Source: Acanthaster planci (lineage: Eukaryota > Echinodermata > Asteroidea > Valvatida > Acanthasteridae). Taken from it: a stretch of 64,000 nt of DNA. The stretch spans positions 721,398 to 785,397 of the forward strand of contig NW_019091440.1 in NCBI RefSeq assembly GCF_001949145.1, read 5' to 3'. Positions 23,501 through 35,500 of the stretch are shown here, piece by piece. The translations under genes were made by a program, and so were the position numbers. Each line of letters opens with the position of its first letter. Position 1 is the stretch's first letter. The notes under the pieces are model-generated. The model did no database searches, was not told the origin of the DNA, and saw only the letters and a program-made list of their open reading frames with translations.

Positions 23501-26500
23501 TTTATGTACACGTACATGCACATTGACTTGGTACTGGGCCCAATTTCATGGCGCTGCTTACCGCAGAATTCCGTGCTTACGATCTCCATTCTGCGCTAAC
23601 CGCACTAGCAGAAATATGTTGCGCTAACCCTTTAAGTACAGAATCCTTAGTTACGGGATTTACACATGCACAAAAGCCAAAATTCCTTGCTAAACTGTGA
23701 AATACATGTAGTTCGGAGTAAGCGCAGAATTTTCTGCTACGGTAAGCGCCGATTTTTCGCTCGCAGTAAGCAGCGCCTTGAAATTGGGCTCTGGTAATAA
23801 ACAAGTTTATACATGCTCTACCACACTTTTATTCCCTTTTTTTTTTAATAACACTTTGTATAATTTCCGTTTTAATGAACACAGAGCACTTACAACTTCA
23901 TACACAGTTTCTGTCAGAGTAATTTCCCTCTTTGGTGATGGTTTCCTTCTGCTCGGAAGCCAGCTCTGTACTTTCCCTGATGTTTTCTTTTCAACCTGAA
24001 ATGTACTTTCTCGCCTCAGGTTTTGTTTGCATGGAATGAAATTAACAGATAGCTAACGGTATTTGAAGCTTTGAAATCAGCTTTTTGGTCAGACGCGTAC
24101 ACTAACATAACAGCGACGGTGAAAGAACTTGGTGGTGGGCAAACTAGATGCTTGAGTGTGTATTGCATGTTTTGGAGAGAATGGTAACGTGCCATGCTTG
24201 TGCACGGCATGTACAAGTACTCTGTGTCGGTATACCACTGGGTTCCGATGATGCTGCAAGTGTACAGTCAGTGTTGTGACGTCAAATTCACTTCACTCTC
24301 ACATTTATCTGTAGTACGAACTGGCCTTGAGGTGGCACGTGCACATGGACATTTTCAATCCAAGTACATGTATTAAATGTACCCATAGGATGAGACTAGT
24401 GACTGGTTTTGTCGTCGTAAGCAAACTACATGTACATGTATGTAATGGAAAGTGTAACAGCAGAAAAGCTTTCCGGTGTTGGGCTACATGCATGTAGTTT
24501 ATCTGAGCATGGATGAGACAGAGCCTTCAACCTTGTCACCGTAAGGTGACCTTGCACTCCACTATACTAGTTGTTGGCTGTTCATTTAAATACCAGGGAA
24601 TGTGTGTTGACTGCAGGCACCTGGTCTTTATATTGTCATCTAATTATATGTGTAAATAGTTTGGGAGGCGGGAACCAGACATTCAGCCCAGACTATTTTT
24701 CACCTGTCAGACTACTTGTGACCAGATTCTTTACTCGACCAAATCTGATGGGCTGTGGCTAGGTTTTCTGCCATTTACAATCTGCAGGGAAAAGCCTGAG
24801 TCATAGCCAGTGATGCTGTCTCAAGTCTGTCTTTATGGTTTGATGTACATGTACGTCACAGAGATTTCACATGTAAATTTGATTTTTACATGTTTTGCTT
24901 TTTTTCCCCTAATGCCTATTAAGCTCTATAAACTCCTACATATGACGTCAAGATCAAGGTGTAGGAAAATGGCTTTTTTTTGATCGGCATGTTTCAAATG
25001 GTGGTCTTGTAAATGACACGTATGTCGTCTTGACCTTTCAACCCTAACCTTTTTTGTAACAAACTTTTTACCAGATTGTCAGGATTGGCTTCATTAAATC
25101 ATAAAACCAATGTATCAGATGAATATATCAAAGGTCGTCTTTAAAAGTGCATTCTAAATGCCTGTCCAGTTTGTTTACAAACCTCTCAACCTACCTGTTG
25201 ACCTTTGACCTATAGACTAAAGGTCTGGAGTTGGAGATTCTGTTTGGGAATATGGAGCAGGTGATTGACACGGCCGAGAGGTTCTTGAAAGACCTGGAAG
25301 AGACAACGGAAGGGAAGATGCCGGAGGAGCAGCTAGTGGGTGAGGAAGTTATCTTTCTGGTAATGACACCAAGGAATCCTCCAAAACACCCTAGGCACTG
25401 TAGCTGGCAATCTAGAAACCTGTAGAGAGGGGACAGTGAGAAGTGGCTACAGTTTTAGAGGTGGGAGGGAAATCCCAGAGGAACAATCTGGGTAAAACCC
25501 TTGAAATGAGGTCGGGACTGAAAACACAATGCCCACTCTTACCGAGCCGGGATTCGAACCCTGGCCACAGAGGTGAAAGGTGAGGAAAGAACCCCTCTGT
25601 TAACCTGCCTCTCTTGCACCAACTTGACTCCGCTTTATCGACGAGGTTTTGGTAGACAGAGTTGCGGCCACGGTCGTTTGATTTAAATCACTTGATTCCA
25701 ATAATTTTTTCATTTCCTTTTTACTTCAAAACAATCTCCCACCGCCGTGGACTATCAGGCAAAAGAGGATCGATCAGCCGATGGCAGAACGATTGACCAC
25801 ATATTGATCTGTGAAAACGAAATTGTAAAAACTCACATTGATGTTTTTTATGGTAACCCAAATAGTGCGGTTGGATTGTACTAGAAAAGGACCAGTGTTG
25901 GAAATGTTGAATTTACGATGTTGGAACAAGACAGGGCATAGGATATCTTTGATATATTTAGTGATTGGTTTCTTTTGTGTCTTTCAGGTCAAGTGTTCAT
26001 GCGGTATAGCAACGACTTGCACAAAGTCTACGCAGAGTATTGCCGTAACCATGACGATGCAACTGCATTACTTGAAAAGGTATGAAATAGGTACCAAAAA
26101 ACTCACAATTTTTGGCAACCTTCCCAGTTATGTCATGGAACTTTGAGAATTACAGCACTGCAGGAGAAGTTCTGGAGATTTTGTTTCTCCTCTTTCTATA
26201 ATTTCAGTACGAAGAGAACGATGAAGTTCAGGAGTACATCAACCAGGGTCTAGAACTTGTCAGGTAAGAGCAGGCCAGAAGACGTTTAAAAACCTTGAAC
26301 CATTTTGTTGGTTCTCAAATTCTGTTTACTTTGCCGAGTTCCTTTGCCTTTTTAAGCCCTCTTGAATCAATTGAAATTAACCCTGGAGAAGACTGTTTTG
26401 AGAAGTCCTTTAATCTTTGGACCCTGTATTCTTAGAATCTATTCGGAGGTTGCAGGATGTTTGATGGATCTAGGATTCTTTTGAATATAAGAATTCAATC

Positions 26501-29500
26501 ACAAAGAAGGTTGTGTGGAAAGGCTGAAAGGTTTATAGTAAGATTGGATGAGTGAAGGTTGTTCACAGAATTGATGTTTGTGGTTTATATATGTGTACAT
26601 GAAGTTCTTCTTGTCTCTTTGGCAGGCAGAGTACCAACTGCTGGGATCTGGCATCGTTTCTTATCAAACCAGTCCAGAGAATCCTCAAGTATCAACTCCT
26701 TCTTGCTGAACTTGACAAGGTACAGTTTATCTATTGGGGCTGAATTGGATTGGGTTGGGTTGGGCTTGGCTGGGTTGGGCTGGGCTTGGCTGGGTTGGGT
26801 TGAGTTGGGTTGTGATGGGTTGAGTAAGGTTACCTGGGTTGAGTTGAATTGGGTTGGTTGGGTTTTGGTTTGTAAATTACATAAACAAAGGAGTTTCATT
26901 TCCCTAGCAAAGAGTAACCCTGTGTTTACTTAAGGCCACCATCGTGTGTTAGTTGATTTCTTTTAATATTTATCTTTGCTGCAGTATTCTGATGATAGTT
27001 TTCCTGACAAGCCCAACTTACAGGAAGCCATACAAACAATGACAGAAGTAGCCACAGCCATTAATGAATTCAAGAGGAGAAAGGACTTAGGTAAGTCTAG
27101 AGTTTTATTCAACAGAACATAGAGATTTGTGGTTATTGGCAACTTCAGGGAAATTTGCAACTCCGTAAGTTGCAGTGAGTGAAAAGTTGTGTTCCCAGAA
27201 TTTATCTTATTCAAGGCAATCTGACAAATGGGATGGTGCCAGACTATTCTGGGTTCCCTGCCTCGCTTTCATTCTTTGTGAATGTTGCTTACAACTTTTA
27301 AATATAATTTATCACAAATTTTTAAATTCTTCATCAGCACAAGTGACATTAAATATGTAATGAAGTTTTACTTCGGAGCTTTCATTTTTATTTTTAGGTG
27401 CCAAAATAAAATGGCTAACCTCGCTCTCAATTCAATATGGCTGACTTTAACCCCAATGCACATCCATTGTTCTGTTAACTGTACGTCTGCTGCAGAATTC
27501 TTAGCCATTTGGGAAACAAACCGCAAAACTGCAGAGCCGAGGAAAAGGTTGAAAGGAGCCGTCGAATAAGAGGAAATGACAAGAGTGTTAGTTTCTAGGT
27601 GGTAAAGCTTGTCTTGGCTTTTGTTTTTCTCAGTGATGAAGTACCGACGGCCAGGGCAAGAGGCAATCACTGACAAGCTGGGCAGAATAAGTCTGCATTC
27701 GATACGGAAGAAATCGCAACGCATCAATCAACGATTTACTCAGATGACGGGTCTTACAACACAGGTAGAGAAAACACTTGAAGAATATCAGCCCAAAATC
27801 ATCAGAGCTACATGGACTGTTAAATTGAAAACCTTTCAAGTGATCTTTCTGATTAATCAATCCGTCTCGAGCAGCACCATGCCCTCATTGGTTGAAAAGA
27901 GCCGCGTTGGTCAGGAGTGTTCATTTTGTTGATAGGGATGCAACCGTGATGTGTACATTTCATAATCGTTCCTGAACCAACAGAGTGCCGTTTGGTACCA
28001 AAGGAGCCTTCATTGCTAAAGAAAACAGCGCCCTCTCTTGGTCCCACTTGAGGCCTATAGGAACCCTTAACGTTTTCCTACCACAAAATGTCTATTTACA
28101 CTGGGATACCAAATGGATTGGTCTCACAAAATGAGTATTAAAGCTCTTTTTCAGTGATGCAGGTTAAATTTGCATTAGAAGCAGCAAACTAAGCTTGTAT
28201 TGATGCACTTTTAACCAGTATGGCTGAAGAAAAGACGTTAATACTCATTTTGTAAGATCTAGTCAGGTGTGTCATCAACAAAAAACAAAAGAGAAAAGCA
28301 ATTCTGGGTGAAGGATGCTAGAAACTTCAGCTATCCATATATTAATTTGAGTGAAATGATATGGAAATTTGGATGAAATCGTCTTCGCCTCTAGGAATTG
28401 GTCCTCCATAGATGGACATCTCTTGAACAAAGTAAAAGTGACGATTCAAATCCTGTTTGTTCGTTTTTATGGAGGGAGAGAGTTTTTAAGGGTCAGAGTT
28501 TTTAAGAAGCTGACAAAAATGCTTCAGGCGTGATCAAGATTGGGACAAAAGTCACCCTTTATTTAACTTCTGTTCCTCGATTTTCCAACCCTTTTGATTC
28601 CAGACCGTTGATGGGGAATTTGACCAGATGGAGAGAAGGTTCCGCAACCTGGAGAAGACCATCAGGATTTATGTCAAAGACATCAACGCCTACCTAGAAC
28701 AACTCAAGGTCAGGGATTCTCTTGTACTCACAACCCTTAACCGTATGTTGCCGAGGAGCCCGGTTTCGGGTACGTGTTCCTTATACGTACAGTCGGGGAG
28801 CCCGAAATCGGACAAAAGAGATGAGCCTTGTAACAAAGACCGTACTCGGAACAAAGACCGAGATGATGGGAATTGTCAACATTTTTTCAGTTGTCATGAG
28901 CGGATGAAATCTGTCATTGTTTGGAAAGATTATATCACTGTTTGTGTCATTCAGCGTGAGCAGATTAAAACCAGGGACAGAAGCGCTCCAGCACTATTGA
29001 AAAGACACCAGTTAAGCACTGTGGCAATTTCAGGAACAAAAGGAAATTACGTAACATCACATAATCAAGGCAGCAGGCCTGGCTGAAATACTCGGATGCC
29101 AATAGATGTTGTCTGTCAGATTAAAGTAGCCACCAGACAGTCATTTGTGTGGGTGAAAACGTCCTGTAAACGAAGCTATGATTTTCTGAAGTATTTTGAA
29201 AATGGAAAATCTTCAAAATCATCCGGCTTTATGTCATGCAACTTCAAATTACACCCAGCAGCAAGTGGTTAATACAGAACACTGGGGGCTGGTTTTTTTT
29301 TTACATCTATGATCTATGGTCTATGGATTCTATGCCAGAATTTTCGTTTTTTTTTCCCAGGATGCCACGTCCTCCGAGGCAGCCGTTGGCAGTGACATTT
29401 CAGACTACTACGCCAGCCAATCCAACCTGCATGAAGTCAACAAATACGAAGCCGTGCAGCGACACCTAGCCAACAAACTCTACAAAGATTATGTAAGTTG

Positions 29501-32500
29501 ACAACCAGTGACTGATCTAATGAGCCCCAAGCTGGACCAAGAGAGATGGTGCAATTTTCCCAGCAACAGAGGCTTCTTTGGTTACAACTGCACTTAGCTG
29601 GTCCACAACCGACAATGAACTTCATGCATTGTGCTTGCACGACTACCAACTAAATGAACGCTCCCCGCCAACATGGCTCCTTTCAATCAACGAGGCGGTG
29701 CTTCTGCTCAAGGCAGAGAGTAGAAACAGTCTTGTGACCTAGTGGTTAAAATTGGTGACTCCTGGTTATGGGGTCAGTTTTTGACAATGTGAGTTGAATC
29801 AAACCAAACTACCGGTAAACCAGGACGCAATCTTGTAGAGTGGCTATTGGATGATGTAGTTTAACAAAACTTTATGTGCTTACCTTATGTCCTCCAAAGG
29901 GTGGGTTCGATTGGCTTACACGTGTAAGTCAAACTTACACGAGAGTATTCATTTAGCCATCATGTGATCTTCATGCCTGCCCAGTGTCAGCCACCACTAC
30001 CCCGGCTGGCGAGCGGGTCTCTGGAGGCTGCCCGAATGTAATGACGTCAAGCATGGACTGTTCATATCAAGCATGGACATGATGGAACGTGGCGGGGACT
30101 TGACCTTTTTCCCAGAATGCCTTGGCGAGTACACTGCAGCGTTCAATAAGCCTCGTTTCGAGGCTTCCCTTGCGTGTAACACTGGTGTATTCAGAGAAGC
30201 TAATCGATCACACCCAAAATGACAGAGAGGGTCTTGTGTAGGGTCGGCAAGCTTTTGACTTGTGGTTTTTAAAATAAACAATGAGCTTTATAAATATTTA
30301 AGAAGAACTTGATTCTCTCCGTTTCCATCTTGAGCAGACGTTATTTGTTCAACAACGGGTCATATCTCCACTCAACGGTCTGCTGATCATGTTCCAAGGT
30401 CCGCACAAGCTGATCCAGAAGAGATATGACAAGCTCCTCGATTACGACAGCTTCAGCAACAAGCTAGAAAAGAACAAGGATAAAGATCGTGTCAAACAGG
30501 TTAGTTTAAAAATCTGTGGATCTCATTTTCTTTCTCTCCAACCCGTTAACGTTCTAAGACAACAGTTGAATCACGCAGCTTAGTTCTTTCCTTCATGAAC
30601 CTTTTACACTCTTTCTCTTCCCAAAAAAGTTTTCTGACAAAACTCTGAGAAAATAACAGCAAATGTGCAAACAAGAATGGCATTTTAGTGTTAATTTTGC
30701 CCAGAAAATGACAGATTTGACCGAAACCTAACAAAGTGAGTTCGAGTCACCAGAGCAGCATTTGAGTCTTAGGGCTTTAAAAGAATCTTGCGTAATGGAA
30801 ATCAGCAGGAACCCTCATCATTTTCCAGCCACATAATGTACATTTTCCTCAGGATGCCAGGCGGGAATGAAACATCCAGACAAACGGCTGTTTGCTCTTT
30901 CCAATATAAGCTAAAACCAAATGATCAAAAAAGTATTGACTGTAAGATGCATTCTGTGGATCTGGTTACAAATTAGGGGTGTTACGTTATGCCCCTCCCC
31001 TAATAACTGTCCTCCCCCCTCTGTCTATGCCCCAGCTCGTTCCTTTGTGTGTCCTATGAACACTTTCTAAGAAATTTCAAACCAGCCAGCTTGATTTTTA
31101 AACACCGTCAGCACAAAAGCAAGGAGAAGGACCTGGAGGACAGTGACGACGACGCCACGTCAGTCGGCAGCCACAAACGGCTGAAGGAGAAACCCCGGAA
31201 GGAGGTTGGAATTCGTCACCCCTCCCACCACCTAACGAAGCCCTCCCCGCCCCGCCATTACGTTGTGGTGTTGTGCCGATAGATTGTACGTGTAGTCGGG
31301 CATTGTCCGATTGCATTCGTGTTACCAGTGTTGACGTGCGATTTTGAATTTTCGGTTTGCACTTTGCCATTTGTTAGTGATACCATACTGTGCAAGTTGA
31401 AGTCCAGGTCTGTGCAGTCAAATTTTTGAAACTCGTCAGATCTTGAGACTGAAATTTAATGTACATGTTTAACGTGCCAGTTTTTTTTTATGCTTGTTTT
31501 ATGAGTTTGATGTTAATGTAGATAAAAGTGGCTGATGATTTTGCTTGTATTGTTGCATGGTGTATTGTGACTATTGCATGAATAATTGCCGATTGAGAAG
31601 TGTTGAAGTCAAGCCCACAAGTCGCTAGAAGTCGGTCACAAGTCTTAAGCCAAGACACAAGCTATTCAAATCAGCAGTAAGAAAAGCATTCCTCTGCTAT
31701 TGTTCAATGCTTGCCTCTGAGGCTAATAATAGTGGATATTTATATCCAGTGCACATATCCATCACAACTGATGCTCAAGGGGCATTATCATTATCCCAAA
31801 GCATTGGGCTCACGACAACCGAACATTCCTGAAACCATCTCAGCTCCCTGGGGAGTTTACTAGCTGATGCAGTCCTATCAGGGGCACACGGCTATTACAT
31901 AACCATATCGCCCTCACAGGTACCCGTTTGCTCCTAGATGGAGAGAGGCACACGGTGGTAAATTGACTAGCCCAAGATTGTGAGCTTTCATAGCAACAAC
32001 TGCTGGTGGCAGCATGTTGCGACATGCTGCCACCAGCAGTTGTTGCTATGAAAGCTCATGCAGTTTTTATGTTTTTCCTGTTAGCTTACCAAGTGTTACC
32101 CCCCATTTTGCCCCAAGCTATACATGGCTATCCACATTACTAAACTGGGCTTGTTTTAACCCTACCAGTGATGCATATCGTTTGGCTTACAGTACTCAGT
32201 ACTGCAAAATACTACGTAGTAGTCAGAGCGTGAAGAGCCTAGCGCTACAAAGCACGACCTCTGGCTAGAGCACCCTCCATTGTTACTCATACAGAGAACA
32301 GTAAAGCCATGCATTCATAGTGCCACAGCACTGTATGGTACATTGTCTTATCTATTGTATTTTATGGCTTCAGAGAACAATAAGGTCATGTCCTCTTACA
32401 AGCGACAGCGTTGTGTGCTAGATTTTACTACCAAGTAGTACTTTGAAGCATTCAGGGCTGTAGAGTTAAGGACTCTACTGCTATTAAAACTCTGCCAAGG

Positions 32501-35500
32501 TTTTTCAGAACAGAAAATTTTAGTGGAAAATGTTTTTAGTGGTTGGATGCATTCTAATGAAATGTTTTCAAGTCGTACTTGTGTCTTGTTTTTCCCTTTC
32601 AAGCATGTGTTTTAAAGACCGCACTGCTGCATGATTTTGAAATTGAATTGATTTGATTAGATCGGAATGATATGATTAGATTGGATTGATTTGATTAGAA
32701 AGGAATCGCTTGACTCTGGACTTTCAGTCGGTTGGTCAGACCCAGTCTGGCAAACCAAAGTTTGAGCCACGTTCACTTCAACTGGACTCAACAAGACCAC
32801 AGTCGGACCATCTTTCAGTGACACTTCAACCAACAGACCTCTGTCATATTGCCAAGTTTTTGTGTGGTTGGTCAAAGTCTGCTTTACATGCACTACTCTT
32901 GGTTGGTGTTAAGTTTTGTCCCGAAATGTACATTTGCCACATTGTTTGCAAAGACGGTTGTATTGTCAGCGAGTGGGTAGCAATGGTATTTATTACTTTG
33001 TATCTCTATAGCTGCGCATGGATTGTTCTTTTGCTTTATACTTACGGCCGGCCACCAGTCAACTAAAGATAAATTATGGTTGTGACATAAAAGGATTGAG
33101 AGAATGGTTAATATTGGTGTTTGGAGTTTGCACAAAAATGCAGCACCGTCTGTCTGTGGGTGCGATGCCACTTCAGGAAGTCTGCAGAATCACTCTGGAC
33201 AAAACTCCCGTTTTAAACTTGGCGTGTTTGGCCTGTTCCCACCGTCACAGTCCTGTAAATGACTGGTCAATTTATAAGTCCACTCTCAAGCAACTGGGGA
33301 GGATGGAGGATTAACAGTGATAAAGGAACACTTTCATCACAGTTTGTTGTTTTAAGAAGCATTTGATTTGACTGTGGGGTAGTTGATTTGCGATGGACTC
33401 AAATACAACACTGCCCCTCATTACCCGAAGCTTTTCCTACTGCATTCCAGACTGATTGAGGTAAACTCCTTTCAACCTCACCCAAAGATTGTAACCTAAA
33501 TCTGATTCTCTAAAGTCGATTCGGTATTGATTGGAACTGATGTGATTTCACTCACCCAGCTCAAGGATGAGAAGGACGTCGCTCGGAAGAACTACGAAGC
33601 CCTGAACATTCAGCTGAAGGACGAGCTGCCCAAACTCTGCGACATGGGCTTGTCTCTCTTCAAGAGCTGCGTGGTGTCGTTTGTTGAAGCCGAGAGAGAT
33701 CATATTAACTCCACTCTCAAGAAACTTTATCCACTGCTGGAGGTGAGGCTACTGAAGCATGTGAAGTCAAATGAGACACCCGGTTTCCATAATACATTGT
33801 GTAATTGTTGTGTGAACTCATTGATTCTTAAAGGAGCTGGGTATTTTGGACCTTGTAACTGCTTGGGGTTGGCAGACCCCCCCCCGGATCTTGACCGTCC
33901 CTGGACCAATCTTTTTGAAACTTGATATACATATAGAGATCTTCATTCAGAGTGTATCTGTGAAATTTCAATGCAGTCAAACAAAGGCTTTTATTGTGGT
34001 GGTCATGTATGGTTCATGGTCTCATGAATGCGTGACTGCTCGTGAATTTAGCATGGCTTTGGGAAATATCAACATTTTCAGTTAAACAAGCCTGCCTTTG
34101 AAAAGTGGACATTTCATGCAAATTGCCCAATATCCATAAAAATTGTGGCCAAAATGACTGCAAAACTCCTGATGTCTGTCACATTTTAATCGAAGGATTT
34201 TGTTTCTCTGCATTAGCTGTCCATCGTTAAAAACAACTCAACCGTAGACATCATGAAGACTTTCGAAACGTCGCACCTAGTGGCCATTGAAGGCATGCAC
34301 AAGTTTTCTTTCGTCCCTAAGAGTCTTGATATGAAGAAGAGTGACCGGCGAACGGCATACGGGACCAACTCAGAGCCAACACCGCCACCTAGCGCACCAG
34401 TGAGTCATGGCTCATTTCGTTCATTTCATGTGTAGGGCCCAAAAAGAAGTAGTAATTCAGCTTCCTGTTTCTCTCTCTTTATAAACCTTTTTGATGGTGC
34501 GGTGCAAAATTCGGAAAATGTAAACGAGATTTTATTCATGGGTCAGCCATTTTGAGTTGAAAGTCAGGTAAAGCTTTTCATTTTGGGAACCTGAGATTTA
34601 AAGTTTCTATGGGCATAAGTAAAATTCTGTACAAATTCATGCAAGTTTTTGTTTAGAATATTTAAAAATTTTTTTTATTATATCAAAATGTTAAGGCCAC
34701 GGTTAAAAAAAACCTGTAAGTGAAGTTTGGGACACCACAATAGTCTGACACCACTCCATTTAACAACGATCACATTCTATCTCCAACATTGTTACCACTT
34801 TTATTTTGCCGTGAGGAGGAAATAAATGTAATGTCATTAAATTAAACTTGGTTGTAGCTGAAGTGAAAAACGGAAAAATTACCGGGGTTTTGTTTTTGGT
34901 GTTTGAAATTAGATTCAGAATTGTAACAAAAAGCAGTGCATTTTTAGACATACAGTGGAACACCACTATAACGAACACGACGGGGTCCACGCTTAATGTT
35001 CGGTACAGCAATTGTTCGGTATAGCGAAATTAACTGCAGAACGTTTCGTTGCCATGTTAAATAGCGCCCTCTCTTGTCTAACTGAAGTGCGCCCTCTTGT
35101 GATACTATGATTCACTGTTTTTGTGATGTTTTGCCTTTGCATTCATGTTTGAGGTTTCTAGAAATGTATCTGTTAATCATTTTTGTATTTTATTAAATCT
35201 TGAGTTACAAAATTGATATTTAGTTTATCCTAAAAGTCATGAAGCTATGCATGCTGTGGCAAATCTCGGTTGATTTGCAACTGCAAAATGTTCGTTAGGT
35301 TTTTGTGCACAAAATATTGGGAGCCAAGAACGATGTTTGGTACAGCCAAATGTTCGGTACAGTTGAATGTTCGGTGTAGCGGTGTTCGGTATAGCAGCGT
35401 TCCACTGTAGTTAGTATGACGAATTTGCTCTTGGGAAAAAAAACAAACAGAACAAGAAAACTTCAGAGTTTTAGCATGGACCAGGTTTGTCAGGGAAAGA

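Noticed and set aside
25540-25570. GGTTCGAATCC on the minus strand considered as a tRNA gene.
   Set aside because: The paired arms of a tRNA cloverleaf cannot be drawn around it, and the flanks match a SINE family.
26742-26862. GGGTT-like array considered as an interstitial telomere.
   Set aside because: Units are irregular mixes of TTGGG, CTGGG and CTTGG without a steady TTAGGG or similar unit.
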